Source of the DNA: Phycisphaerales bacterium | GTDB taxonomy: Bacteria > Planctomycetota > Phycisphaerae > Phycisphaerales > UBA1924 | Assembly (NCBI GenBank): GCA_905339235.1 | Contig: CAJPFG010000020.1 | Span: forward strand, 1-61,623 | Direction: 5' to 3' | Length of the DNA stretch: 61,623 bases | In this document: in pieces, positions 45,008-56,749 of the stretch | Numbering within the stretch: position 1 is the stretch's first letter | Layout of the letters: the number at the start of each line of letters is the position of its first letter | Translations under genes and position numbers: made by a program | Notes under the pieces: generated by a model | Seen by the model: the letters and a program-made list of their open reading frames with translations, nothing else | Databases searched by the model: none | What the model was told of the DNA's origin: nothing

Positions 45008-46129
45008 CTACGCCGCGGCACGCCGGCATGCGCTCGCGAGTTCCTGGAGCAGGCGAGGCTCCTGGCGCAGCGATGAAAGCGTCGGGAGCAGCCCATGGGC
45101 CACCTCGGCCGCCGCGGCGACGTGCGAGAGGCCCAAGGCGGTCGCGTTGCCTTGCAGCCGCGCGGCGATGTCGATGGCGCGGGAGAGGTCGTCCTTTGCC
45201 AGGGCGGACTCGAGTTGATCCGCGAAGCCCTCCAGCAGATCGGCGGCGCCCCTGGCCATTTCCGTGACGGCCGCGCTCTTCTCCGTTCGATCGTCGATGA
45301 GGAGCCGCTCGCCCATCGCGCGCAGCAACTGCTCTTGCGTGTACGGCTTCTGGACCAGGCCCACCTTGTGGACTTCCCACAGGTTCTCGTTCATTGACGC
45401 GACGGGGTCCGCGGTCAGAATAAGCGCCGGGACCGTCTCGCCCTTGGCCCGCAGTTCCTTGATCAACTGCGCCCCGGTCATGTCCGGCAGCGCGAAGTTC
45501 ACGAGGACGAGATCAAACCCCTCCGCCGCCGTTGTGATCGCGTGATCGCCACGACCAACGGTCACGAGTTTCACGCAGGTATCGCGGAGATAATGGGCGA
45601 CGATCCGGGTTTCGAGGGTGCTGTCCTCGGCGTGCAGCACGCGTCCCTGCAGTCTCTCCGGGCAGATGCGCTCGATCGAGTAGAGCGGCGTGTTCCCCAC
45701 GGGCGGCACAAACTCGCGGAGGTTGATCTGCTTCTCGAACCGGATACCAAGTTCGTGCAGCATTCCCCGACGGTGCTGGCAGCGCGCGACCTCTCCCGCC
45801 ACGTCCTTCAGCGTCCCGTCGCGCCGGATCATCTCAACGCGGCACTTGGTTCCCGGGTGCACGAACCCGCTATGCAGCAGCGCCACCCCGCCCCGCGAGA
45901 CATTCCGGCCCGCGAGCCGCTGGGTCGTCGTCGATCCGCCGGGATGCGTCAAGTGCACGTTGATTCCGGCGTGCCGGTACGCCCACCTCGAAAACTCACG
46001 CCTTGCATTGGGCCTTTGCCCGTCCCGCTGGTCGAGCAAGTCCAGTAAGGCCGCCAACTCCCGGGGACCGAGGCCCAGCGTGTTCGGCCGGTCGGCTGAC
46101 TGCACCTTCGCCGAACTGTTGGGTCGCAT
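45008..46129 (-). CDS. PilZ plus pseudo-receiver plus degenerate HPt-like protein (paralog B)
   Basis: 373 residues, colinear with the protein at 43737-44864 and clearly a tandem duplicate. PilZ motif R44-x3-R48 and N76-V-S78-x2-G81 are intact. The receiver keeps E168-D169, T239 and K261, but the acceptor Asp is Asn211 (LVLVNFALP). In the C-terminal HPt-like bundle the expected His is Ala323 (IAARLQGNATALG). The different substitutions in the two copies argue that the acceptor is not needed. It starts 160 bases downstream of gyrB on the same strand. The ATG at 46129 has only a weak upstream GAGGAA, so the start is moderately secure. Confidence 0.85.
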   Translation of the reverse strand: MRPNSSAKVQSADRPNTLGLGPRELAALLDLLDQRDGQRPNARREFSRWAYRHAGINVHLTHPGGSTTTQRLAGRNVSRGGVALLHSGFVHPGTKCRVEMIRRDGTLKDVAGEVARCQHRRGMLHELGIRFEKQINLREFVPPVGNTPLYSIERICPERLQGRVLHAEDSTLETRIVAHYLRDTCVKLVTVGRGDHAITTAAEGFDLVLVNFALPDMTGAQLIKELRAKGETVPALILTADPVASMNENLWEVHKVGLVQKPYTQEQLLRAMGERLLIDDRTEKSAAVTEMARGAADLLEGFADQLESALAKDDLSRAIDIAARLQGNATALGLSHVAAAAEVAHGLLPTLSSLRQEPRLLQELASACRRAAA

Positions 46130-46288
46130 GTCCAAGGGGTGTTCCTCGTGTTGCCCCTTAGTCGGCTGGACATGACTCCGACACCAAGGGAACGCCCCGG
46201 CATTCGACCCGTCGGTCCGGCTATGCGGATCGGTGAGGGGTTGAACTTGTCCACAATCGCCGATCAGCGCCAAATACGGGGGCACCGG

Positions 46289-49312
<3,024 letters not shown>

Positions 49313-50236
49313 GTGACCTCTCTGCCGACAACTCCCACCCCCTCCGTGCGCCCGGACGTCCTCCCGCCCTGCCGGGGCGATGACCCGGTCCGCGATGTCT
49401 TCGTGGTGCTTGCGTCCAAAAAGACGCCGGTGCAGCGCTGCCCGGACGCGGCCATCCGTGTCTTCCGTCCGCCGCCGATCTTCCTCATCGGCATCGCGAT
49501 ACTCCTCGTGCTCACGGTGGGGAACGCGCTGGCGCGCGTTTTCGGAGTGAACGCCGCGTACGGACTGGCGTTCATGGGCGTGCTGACCGTGCCGGTCTTC
49601 ATTCACTACGTGATCCGCGCCCGAATCCCCAAGGCGCCGAAGGACGCCCCCGTTCACCCCGCCGAAGACTCCGGCGAACGCCCCCGCCTCCTGCTCGTCG
49701 CGAATCGCGACCAGGCCAACGCCGTCGGGCCGCTCCGCGACGATCCGTTCGAGCCGGTCGTGACACCCGTGCTCTTTGCGCTCCGCGGGAAGAAGCACGC
49801 CACCGTCATCGTCTGGATCGCCGCGTCCGTCCTCGCGATGCTCGTGCTCTGGTACGTCAAGAAAAACACCACCGTCTTCTCCGATCGGACGCTGCAGGCG
49901 TGGGAGGCGTGGGCCTGCTTCGGCTTCGCCGCGGCCCCGCTCGCCTTCCTCTGGCCCACCTACCTCCGTGTCTCGCCCGGTCGGCTGGACGTGCTGTCGT
50001 TCGGGCTTCTCGGATCCGGAAAGCCCGCGATCCGCACGTTCGACCTTCGCGCCCATTCGGTGCTGCTCAATCTTGTCGGCAGGCAACTCCGCCTCAAGGA
50101 CGCTTCCGGCGCTGAGTGCCTGGTCGACCTGGGCTCGTGGACGCCGCGGCCTCTCGAACTCGCCCGCGCCGTCTTCGAAGCCGCGCGATGGAAGCACGAC
50201 GTATCTGAACTCCCCGACGATGAACTGGTCGGCTGA
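49313..50236 (+). CDS. Membrane protein of unknown function, 307 aa
   Basis: Start is placed at the GTG at 49313, without a clear ribosome site; the frame is open upstream to 49082. Four likely membrane helices: about 57-75 and 80-98 (IFLIGIAILLVLTVGNALA), 167-185 (VIVWIAASVLAMLVLWYV) and 203-217 (WACFGFAAAPLAFLW). The remaining cytosolic part is a PH-like beta domain (YLRVSPGRLDVLSFGLLGSG, FDLRAHSVLLNLVGRQLRLK). No family recognised. Confidence 0.65.
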   Translation: MTSLPTTPTPSVRPDVLPPCRGDDPVRDVFVVLASKKTPVQRCPDAAIRVFRPPPIFLIGIAILLVLTVGNALARVFGVNAAYGLAFMGVLTVPVFIHYVIRARIPKAPKDAPVHPAEDSGERPRLLLVANRDQANAVGPLRDDPFEPVVTPVLFALRGKKHATVIVWIAASVLAMLVLWYVKKNTTVFSDRTLQAWEAWACFGFAAAPLAFLWPTYLRVSPGRLDVLSFGLLGSGKPAIRTFDLRAHSVLLNLVGRQLRLKDASGAECLVDLGSWTPRPLELARAVFEAARWKHDVSELPDDELVG

Positions 50237-50305
50237 ACAAGGAAACGCCTCTTTAGGCGGTTGCAACTTCGATCAGGACCCCGCCGCGTGCTCGATGCCA
50301 CGCTC

Positions 50306-51109
50306 CTACGGCGCATCCCGCCCCAGTACGCCGCCGGGGGTTGCCAGCACCGGGACCGCGCCGGCGGGATTGAAATTCAGCGGCGCCACGCCCGGCGATA
50401 GACTCGCGAACGGCGTTGTGGCCGTATGACCATCGCAGAACGACACCGTAAAGGCCTTCGTACGCCCCTCTACGTAAAACATTGAGATCGACTGCGCATT
50501 GCCGTCGGGGTTTGGCCCGTCGAGGTGGTATGCTCTCGGTTCAACCATGAGCCCCTTCGACGATGGAAACGCCACCTCAGTTCCTCTTACGGGGCGAAAC
50601 TCATCAACGTCGAGAACGTCGCCATCAGCCGACCACAGGCGAGGATCCGTGATTGTTGCGTACGACAGCCAGTAGTCCGATGGAAAGACGTACCCGGGCC
50701 CGTTTCCCGCGACGATCTCCAGGTACCGACCGGCCCCGAAGGCCTCTCGAGCCAGCGGACTGCTGGGGCACAGATGTGTCTGATCGATCTCCTGCCCGTT
50801 GGAATACCCCCGCAAAGCGATCGGCCAATGCAGCACTTGAAGCAGGTACTCCAAGTCATAGCTTCCATTTCGAAATGCTCCGGGGCCCGTGACTGGTTGC
50901 GCAAAGTATGGAAAGCAGTCCTTGAAGTCAGCCTGATAAGTCGCAATAGCCCCCGTGCAGGATCTCGCATTCACGAGGCACTTCAATGTCCGTGCGCTCC
51001 GCCGACTGCCCCGCAACCCGCCGACGATTAAGGCGATCAGGATCGCAATGATCACCACGACGACGATCGCTTCGACCAGCGTAAACGCTTTTCGACAACG
51101 GCTTTTCAT
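50306..51109 (-). CDS. Type IV pilin-like/pseudopilin protein, second copy
   Basis: 267 residues from the ATG at 51109. The N-terminus KAFTLVEAIVVVVIIAILIA is the prepilin cleavage and transmembrane helix, with Phe+1 and Glu+5. A globular part follows (CLVNARSCTGAIATYQADFK, CPSSPLAREAFGAGRYLEIV) ending VSFCDGHTATTPF, the H-x-G-like tail seen in planctomycete pilin-like proteins. No assembly ATPase or peptidase is nearby. It is divergent from the Cys-rich protein gene at 51224. The upstream start at 51178 is possible but less typical. Confidence 0.82.
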   Translation of the reverse strand: MKSRCRKAFTLVEAIVVVVIIAILIALIVGGLRGSRRSARTLKCLVNARSCTGAIATYQADFKDCFPYFAQPVTGPGAFRNGSYDLEYLLQVLHWPIALRGYSNGQEIDQTHLCPSSPLAREAFGAGRYLEIVAGNGPGYVFPSDYWLSYATITDPRLWSADGDVLDVDEFRPVRGTEVAFPSSKGLMVEPRAYHLDGPNPDGNAQSISMFYVEGRTKAFTVSFCDGHTATTPFASLSPGVAPLNFNPAGAVPVLATPGGVLGRDAP

Positions 51110-51223
51110 GCCACCAGTTCCCCTGACCTCGACGCCGCCTTGACCTTGACCCCCCCCGTAGTCTATGGTGTCGGGCATCTTGTGGTTGCGAGTTTCGTGG
51201 ACTCTGAAGGAGATTACTAACCC

Positions 51224-51478
51224 ATGCGACACCTCACGTCTCGACAGACCGCGGCCGCCGGCGTTGGGTTGATGGGTTTGACGATTGCCGCGTATGCATG
51301 GGTTGATGCGTGCGGGCGCACTGTTCCAAATATTACTGGGTGCGGCGTTGAGGAATGCAAGGTCCGCTATACGGCGTGCTGCAATGCCCCGTGGGACCCA
51401 CCCGCCACCAAGCCGCAGCTGACGCAGTGTTTGCTCGATGCGTCCCAATCGCCCTCCAACTGTCCGGCCTGCCCATGA
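51224..51478 (+). CDS. Small Cys-rich exported or anchored protein, 84 aa
   Basis: AAGGAG lies just before the ATG at 51224. A hydrophobic helix (residues 10-28) is followed by a short region with eight cysteines, at 30, 40, 45, 52, 53, 69, 80 and 83. They include a CC pair. Such spacing suggests disulfides or metal/cofactor attachment outside the cytoplasm. It has no recognised family. The stop overlaps the next ATG (ATGA). The MauE-like gene two places on suggests a redox partner. Confidence 0.7.
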   Translation: MRHLTSRQTAAAGVGLMGLTIAAYAWVDACGRTVPNITGCGVEECKVRYTACCNAPWDPPATKPQLTQCLLDASQSPSNCPACP

Positions 51479-52128
51479 GCAGGCGAGCGGTTGGCTGGAT
51501 GCTCGTTGGGGTTGTCAGCACGGGGCTCGCAACGTTGTGCTATTTTCGTTGGCACGGCGGTCGCAGGTTTCAGTCCGCCGGGGGTGAGAGTTCTGCGGTC
51601 CTCCATTACGGCGAAACGCCGAGTCGATACGCAGCGCTATCCCCACAGGCAAAGGACGTTGCGGACCGGATGACGGACGCTTCGCACCGCGAGTTTGCGA
51701 TCGCGGCGCTCTGGGCGTCGGAGCAACCAACGCTCAGGACCCGCGATCTGGCCCCATTCATCGATGCGTTAGAGCGCGCCGGAGTGCCCCGCGACTTGGC
51801 GGAATCCCAAGCCGGTGTGGATACCACTCAGGTCATGCAAAGCCTGATGACCCTCACCGATGCTTGGGTAGACGGCGGGCCATATCCCGAACTTCAAGGC
51901 CAACTGACACGATTGGCCGGCAAGTTTCATTCGCATCCGGACCACTGGGTGCGAGTGTACAGCGCCAGCGTACTGCTTGTGATAAGGGATCATCCGACTT
52001 CGCAACTCGGGCCTACCGAAGAACGCTTTCTCGGTCGTTTACTCGCCGAGCAGACCGTAAGAGAGGCCGCAGAGCGTTATGCAGCAATCGCGTACTCCCG
52101 CGCCGCGCAGGCCGGCGGGGGCAAGTGA
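51475..52128 (+). CDS. Single-pass membrane protein, 217 aa, unknown family
   Basis: One N-terminal membrane helix (AVGWMLVGVVSTGLATLCYF) and a helical soluble part with a repeated pattern (FAIAALWASEQPTLRTRDLA, EQTVREAAERYAAIAYSRAA). The ATG overlaps the Cys-rich gene's stop, so translation is coupled. Seven bases separate it from the MauE-like gene. No motif suggests activity. Confidence 0.65.
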   Translation: MSRRAVGWMLVGVVSTGLATLCYFRWHGGRRFQSAGGESSAVLHYGETPSRYAALSPQAKDVADRMTDASHREFAIAALWASEQPTLRTRDLAPFIDALERAGVPRDLAESQAGVDTTQVMQSLMTLTDAWVDGGPYPELQGQLTRLAGKFHSHPDHWVRVYSASVLLVIRDHPTSQLGPTEERFLGRLLAEQTVREAAERYAAIAYSRAAQAGGGK

Positions 52129-52134
52129 GGAACG

Positions 52135-52557
52135 ATGCGTGCTCGCGTATTCGGGCTTTGGCTTCCCGCAGGCGTTCTGCTTCTCAGTGCCGCTCTAAAG
52201 GCGCTTTCCCCGGATCACATCGGCGTGTCTCTCGCCAGGCTGGGACTTCAGGGTGGACTTGCACTGCCGACGCTCATTGGGCTTGTGTTCGCGGAAGCCG
52301 GAATAGGCGCCGCGCTGCTGCTCGCGCCGAGCAGACGTGTTCAAGTACTCGCGATCGGACTGCTCTCAACGTTCTGCCTCGTCTTGCTCGCCTTCCTTGC
52401 ATTGGGTAATCCACCGGATTGCGGCTGCTTCGGCATGATGAAGCTCTTTCGCTCCGCAAGAGACGAGGGCGTCTTTGGTGTAGCGCGGAACTTGCTTTTG
52501 ATAGCGGGCCTCGCGTGGTTTCTCTTGCCGGATACCAGGGCCTCGGTTACGGCGTGA
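52135..52557 (+). CDS. MauE/DoxX-like four-helix membrane protein
   Basis: 140 residues with four membrane helices (about 6-22, 44-62, 70-90 and 116-132). Between helices three and four is the motif NPPDCGCFG, with Cys96 and Cys98, which matches the redox CxC loop of MauE-type proteins. MauE helps form disulfides in methylamine dehydrogenase; here there is no mau gene. The Cys-rich 84-aa protein in the same unit is a possible substrate. The stop overlaps the convergent L,D-transpeptidase by 11 bases. Confidence 0.82.
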   Translation: MRARVFGLWLPAGVLLLSAALKALSPDHIGVSLARLGLQGGLALPTLIGLVFAEAGIGAALLLAPSRRVQVLAIGLLSTFCLVLLAFLALGNPPDCGCFGMMKLFRSARDEGVFGVARNLLLIAGLAWFLLPDTRASVTA

Positions 52558-53842
52558 CCTTCACGACGCTCACCTGCTCGGACATCATCTCGAACACCAT
52601 CGCGATATCGTCCGGACCCAGCCGCACGCATCCCATGGACTTTGCCTGCCCGATGCTGGACGGATCGATCGTGCCGTGGAGCCCGAAGCCCGTGTAGACC
52701 TTTGCGTCCCCGACGCCCTCCCACCCCAGCCAGTACTCGCCGATGGGGTTCTTGGGGTCCTCGGCGCCAAAACTCTCGCCGGTCTTGGGGTTGCGCCACG
52801 CGGGGTTGGCCATCTTGTTGCGGATGCGGAAGGTGCCCGAGGGCGTCCCGGACTTTTCTTCACCCAGGCCCACCGCGAACGAGCGGATGTAGGTCCAGGT
52901 CTCCGGCTCGTCGGGAGATCCGGCGAAGACATCCATCCGGAACTCGTTCTTGTGCACGACCGCGTGGAAGGGCCCTCGCACGAGTTTGAGTTTCTGGCCG
53001 ACCTTCAGGTTATTCGCGTTGGCCATGCCGTTGATGCGGGCGATGAACTTCGATTCCACCGTCAACTCGCGGCGCTTCCTGATCTTGTCGAGCACGTCAC
53101 CCGCCTGCACCGTGTACGACTCGACCAGCGGGTCTCCGGGAGTCACTTTCGGGCTGAACACCAGATCGCGGTTGATCGCGGTCAACTTCTCGCGGAGGCT
53201 GTCCTGGTCGGCCGGGCCGCAGTCCTTATCCAAATAGGCGCGGCTGAAGTTCACCCGCGCCTCCACCAGCCGCCCGGCCGCGAACGCCTGTTCGCCGGCC
53301 TCCATCAAAGTCCGCACCGAAACCGTGGACGCCACCGAGTTCAAGGGCTCGGACGGTCCGCCGGGAGAGCCCGCGCCCTGGGCTGTTGACGGCGGTTGGA
53401 GATTGGGACTCGTCACATCCACCGGGCCGGGCTTGGTCTGGTCGTTCACACCGGCGACGCCCGAAGGCGTCTGTGGCGGGGTCACGATTGGCGAAGCCGG
53501 GGTCGGCGTGCCGCCCGTGGTCGTTCCGGTCGGGGAGGGCGTACCGGTCCTGGGTGTCTCGGCGGCCGGCGAGCGCGGCAGCGGGTCAAGCAACGACTTC
53601 GGCCGCGGCGGGTTGGAGGCGATCGGGGAGGTCGGCGGGGTATTCGATGAGTTCGACGCCCCTTCCGCCCCGCTCGGCGAAACCGCGCCCGATGGGATCA
53701 TCGAGTACAGCGCGTAGGCGCCGCCCGCCGCGAGGAGGATCAGCACCGTCACCGCGATCGGACGGTTGATCCCGCGGCCGGGCCGCGAAGTCGTGACGCG
53801 GCCGCCGTGCATCGAACGCTCAGTCTGCGAAGGAAGCGCCAT
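52547..53842 (-). CDS. L,D-transpeptidase (YkuD) with LysM domain
   Basis: 431 residues. A membrane anchor at about 29-47 is followed by a long Pro/Thr/Gly-rich linker, then LysM (SYTVQAGDVLDKIRKRRE, ARINGMANANNLKVGQKLKL). The YkuD core ends with catalytic His and Cys in GLHGTIDPSSIGQAKSMGC and the family VRL. These enzymes form 3-3 peptidoglycan cross-links or attach lipoproteins to the wall, which implies a peptidoglycan wall in this organism. AAGG precedes the ATG at 53842. Upstream, the cyclo-ligase gene is on the same strand. Confidence 0.92.
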   Translation of the reverse strand: MALPSQTERSMHGGRVTTSRPGRGINRPIAVTVLILLAAGGAYALYSMIPSGAVSPSGAEGASNSSNTPPTSPIASNPPRPKSLLDPLPRSPAAETPRTGTPSPTGTTTGGTPTPASPIVTPPQTPSGVAGVNDQTKPGPVDVTSPNLQPPSTAQGAGSPGGPSEPLNSVASTVSVRTLMEAGEQAFAAGRLVEARVNFSRAYLDKDCGPADQDSLREKLTAINRDLVFSPKVTPGDPLVESYTVQAGDVLDKIRKRRELTVESKFIARINGMANANNLKVGQKLKLVRGPFHAVVHKNEFRMDVFAGSPDEPETWTYIRSFAVGLGEEKSGTPSGTFRIRNKMANPAWRNPKTGESFGAEDPKNPIGEYWLGWEGVGDAKVYTGFGLHGTIDPSSIGQAKSMGCVRLGPDDIAMVFEMMSEQVSVVKVTP

Positions 53843-53890
53843 CAATCACCTTCCCTGGTTAGCGCGCCCGTTCCACGGACGCTCGTTCTC

Positions 53891-54484
53891 TCAACCCCCG
53901 CGCCGGAACTCGCGCATGGGCGTCACAACGACATCCAACCGCACATCCCCCTCGCCCATCGGAACGTCGTCCACGATCTGCTCATCGAGGCATACGCCGA
54001 TCTTGCGGGCGCGGGTGGTGCTCAAAAACCGATCATAGAAGCCGGCCCCTCTCCCCAACCGCCCGCCCCGGGGATCAAATGACACCCCGGGCACGACCAC
54101 AAGGTCGATCTGCGACGCCGGGAGCAGCGCCGCCTCCGGCAGCGGCTCGCGAATCCCGTTCCTCGGCTCCGTCAACCCTTCCCCCCATTTCACCATCCGG
54201 GCCGGCTGCAGTTCCATCGTCGCCCAGATCACCCGCGGCATGCACACCGTTCGCCCCGTCCGCTCGCACGCCTCCGCGACCCCGCGGAGGTTGATCTCAC
54301 GCGAGGTCGGGTGATACATCATCACCACCCGCGCGTCGCGATACTCCGGCATCTCCAGAATGTGCGCGCACACCTCCGACGAAGCCGCGGCCCATCGCTC
54401 CGGCGTTATCGCACGGATCACGCCCCGCATCCGCTCGCGCAACGCGGCCTTCGCCTGTCGCAGGCTCTCCATGGACAACACCAT
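53891..54484 (-). CDS. 5-formyltetrahydrofolate cyclo-ligase
   Basis: Converts 5-formyl-THF to 5,10-methenyl-THF with ATP. 197 residues, family length. The ATP/folate motifs are KAALRERMRGVIRAI, VMMYHPTSREINLRG and GGRLGRGAGFYDRFL, followed by IGVCLDEQIVDDVPM and the terminal LDVVVTP. Start ATG at 54484. It lies between rarA and the L,D-transpeptidase on one strand, in a likely three-gene run. Confidence 0.95.
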   Translation of the reverse strand: MVLSMESLRQAKAALRERMRGVIRAITPERWAAASSEVCAHILEMPEYRDARVVMMYHPTSREINLRGVAEACERTGRTVCMPRVIWATMELQPARMVKWGEGLTEPRNGIREPLPEAALLPASQIDLVVVPGVSFDPRGGRLGRGAGFYDRFLSTTRARKIGVCLDEQIVDDVPMGEGDVRLDVVVTPMREFRRGG

Positions 54485-54526
54485 AAGCGACCCCCAGAAA
54501 CGGAATTATCGGAAGGAACCCAACGA

Positions 54527-54576
54527 GGAATGCAGAATGATCCGTCGTGAACGGAGCCTTCATTCCGCCTTCTGCA
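54527..54576. repeat. Dispersed palindromic repeat between rarA and the cyclo-ligase
   Basis: Nested inverted arms: GGAATG with CATTCC, TGCAGAA with TTCTGCA, and TCCGT with ACGGA. The words read GAATGCAGAATGA on one side and the near-complement on the other, as in short repeats scattered in related genomes. Copy number elsewhere is unknown. Confidence 0.5.
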
Positions 54577-54577
54577 G

Positions 54578-55924
54578 TCAGCCTTTCCCCCTCGCCTTCC
54601 TCGCCCGTTCGAGCACTTCTCCCATCGCCTTCTCTGCCCCCCGATCCGTGGGGCGGTAGTACGCCTTTTCAACGCCGAGATAATCCTGACGGCCCAGTCC
54701 GTCGGGGCTTTCGTGGCTGTACTCGTACTCCCCGCCGCGCCCGGGCCCCTGCTCGCCCCCCGCGCTCATCGCCGAGGCCTTCCTCACGTTTCCGTCCTTG
54801 ATGTACACCGGCACGGGGACGGTCCTGCCTTCCCGAACATCTCCCATCGCTTCCTCGATCGCCATGTAACTTGCGTTGCTCTTGGGCGCCAGCGCCAGGT
54901 ACGTTGTGCACTGCGCCAGCGTGATCCGGCCTTCCGGCATCCCGATCCGCTCAACCAGTTCCCAGCACGCCGCCGCCACCATGATCCCGCGCGGGTCCGC
55001 GTTTCCGATGTCCTCGCTCGCCAGGATCGCCAGCCGCCTCGCGATAAACCGCGGGTCTTCCCCGGCGTCCAGCATCCGCGCCAGCCAGTACACCGCCGCG
55101 TCCGGGTCCGACCCGCGCACGCTCTTGATGAACGCCGAGATCACATCGTAGTGCTCGTCCCCGGTTCCGTCATAGACCACGGCCTTCTGCTGAATGCTGT
55201 CCTCGGCGGTCTTGCGGTCGATGACGAGTTCGGGGCCCGCCCTGCTCGCGCTTAGCACCGCGACCTCGAGGGCCCCCAGCGCCCGGCGCGCGTCTCCGTC
55301 GCACTTCGCCGCCCACACCGCCAGTGCATCGTCGGTGACGGTCAAACTCAACTTTCCGTACCCACGGTCCGGGTCGGAAACTGCCCTCCGCAGCACGCCG
55401 ATGACGGCCGGCTCGCTCAGCGGCTCCAGCCGGAACAGCGTGCTCCGGCTCACCAGCGCCGAGTTCACCGCGAACAGCGGGTTCTCGGTGGTCGCTCCGA
55501 TCAGCGTGATCAGCCCCTTTTCGACGTCCGCCAGCAGCACATCCTGCTGGGCGCGCGTGAAGCGGTGGATTTCGTCCAGGAACAGGATCGTCCGTCGCCG
55601 CTCCAAACTCAGCCGGTTCGCGGCCTCGTCCACGATCTCGCGGATCCGCTTCACGCCGACGCTGGCCGCGTTCTCGCGCACAAACTGCCGCTTGGTGTAC
55701 CTCGCAATCACTTCCGCAAGCGTGGTCTTTCCCGTGCCCGGCGGCCCATGCAGGATCAGGCTCGTGATCGCATCCGCCTCCAGCATCCGCCTGAGCAACT
55801 TGCCGGAGCCCAGAATGTGCTCCTGGCCCGAGAACTCGTCGAGAGACCGCGGGCGCATGCGGACAGCCAACGGCTCCACGCTCCGCACCACGTCCGCTCG
55901 CTTTTGCGCCCAGAGATCGCTCAC
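54578..55924 (-). CDS. rarA: Replication-associated recombination protein RarA (MgsA)
   Basis: AAA+ ATPase working at stalled forks, related to clamp loaders. 448 residues. Walker A (GPPGTGKTTLAEVIAR), Walker B (FLDEIHRFTRAQQDVLL), sensor 1 (GATTENP), the sensor-2 region (GDARRALGALEVA) and the RarA C-terminal tetramer domain with ASEDIGNADPR are all present, as is the family end EKAYYRPTDRGAEK. Start is the GTG at 55924. Confidence 0.95.
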   Translation of the reverse strand: MSDLWAQKRADVVRSVEPLAVRMRPRSLDEFSGQEHILGSGKLLRRMLEADAITSLILHGPPGTGKTTLAEVIARYTKRQFVRENAASVGVKRIREIVDEAANRLSLERRRTILFLDEIHRFTRAQQDVLLADVEKGLITLIGATTENPLFAVNSALVSRSTLFRLEPLSEPAVIGVLRRAVSDPDRGYGKLSLTVTDDALAVWAAKCDGDARRALGALEVAVLSASRAGPELVIDRKTAEDSIQQKAVVYDGTGDEHYDVISAFIKSVRGSDPDAAVYWLARMLDAGEDPRFIARRLAILASEDIGNADPRGIMVAAACWELVERIGMPEGRITLAQCTTYLALAPKSNASYMAIEEAMGDVREGRTVPVPVYIKDGNVRKASAMSAGGEQGPGRGGEYEYSHESPDGLGRQDYLGVEKAYYRPTDRGAEKAMGEVLERARKARGKG

Positions 55925-56002
55925 TCATGACTCTAGGGGTGCCCCTGACCGGAACCGAACCGGGGTGGTCATTGCCGTGACTTTCGGCGAGCAACCGCTA
56001 AC

Positions 56003-56746
56003 ATGCACCCCTCCCCAATGACCGCTTCGACCTGGATCATCCCTTCTGCGCTTTGGCTCGCCTGGGCCGGCGCCTGCCGCCTGTTGGAGAACAACCCGCG
56101 CGGCGATGGTTTCTCGGGGGCGGTCTGGTACCTCAACATCCTGTACTGCCGCATCTTCCATCGCCTCAGGGTGACGGGCGCCGAGAACATCCCGCGGGAC
56201 GCGCACCCGGGGACTCTTGTGGTGGTGTGCAACCACACCGCCGGGATCGACCCGCTGCTGGTGGCGGCGGCCGTGCCCTTTTTCGTCCGCTGGATGATGG
56301 GTCTGGACATGATGCTCGATCGGTTTCGGGGGTTCTGGGAGTGGGCGGAGATCGTGGCGGTGAATCGCCGCGGGCGGGACATGGCCGGGACGCGTGAAGC
56401 GGTTCGTCACCTTGAACGCGGCGGGGTGCTGGGCGTGTTCCCGGAAGGGGGCTTGGAACGGCCGGCCAACCGGTTTCGACGATTCCACGAGGGCGTGGGT
56501 TTCATGATCGCCCGGACGCACGCACCGGTTCTGCCGGTTTGGATTCGGGGCACTCCGCAGGTTGATCCGGCGTGGGCGAGCCTGTGGCGACCCGGGCGGG
56601 CGGAGTTGACATTCGGCCCCGTGATGGACTTTGCCGAGCGGAATCTGGCGCCGGCGGAAATCACGCGCGAGATCCAGGCGTGGTTCGAGCGGGTCTCGGG
56701 GTGGCCGGCCGAACGCACCTCGCTCGACGATTCGACCCACGCGTGA
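56003..56746 (+). CDS. 1-acyl-sn-glycerol-3-phosphate acyltransferase (PlsC-like)
   Basis: Adds a fatty acyl chain to lysophosphatidate, in membrane phospholipid synthesis. 247 residues. The catalytic motif I N77-H78-x4-D83 is intact (CNHTAGIDP), the substrate motif FPEGG is present, and MGLDMMLDRFRGFWE and PVLPVWIRG fit the family. One hydrophobic helix is near the N-terminus. ATG at 56003 or at codon 6. Convergent with the TPR gene, 3 bases between stops. Confidence 0.9.
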   Translation: MHPSPMTASTWIIPSALWLAWAGACRLLENNPRGDGFSGAVWYLNILYCRIFHRLRVTGAENIPRDAHPGTLVVVCNHTAGIDPLLVAAAVPFFVRWMMGLDMMLDRFRGFWEWAEIVAVNRRGRDMAGTREAVRHLERGGVLGVFPEGGLERPANRFRRFHEGVGFMIARTHAPVLPVWIRGTPQVDPAWASLWRPGRAELTFGPVMDFAERNLAPAEITREIQAWFERVSGWPAERTSLDDSTHA

Positions 56747-56749
56747 CGG

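Noticed and set aside
55930..56010. Possible tRNA on the minus strand upstream of rarA (GGTTCGGTTCC plus an 8-bp end-to-end match)
   Set aside because: The would-be T stem pairs at only four positions and the acceptor stem does not join it at the right spacing; it would also overlap the rarA start region.
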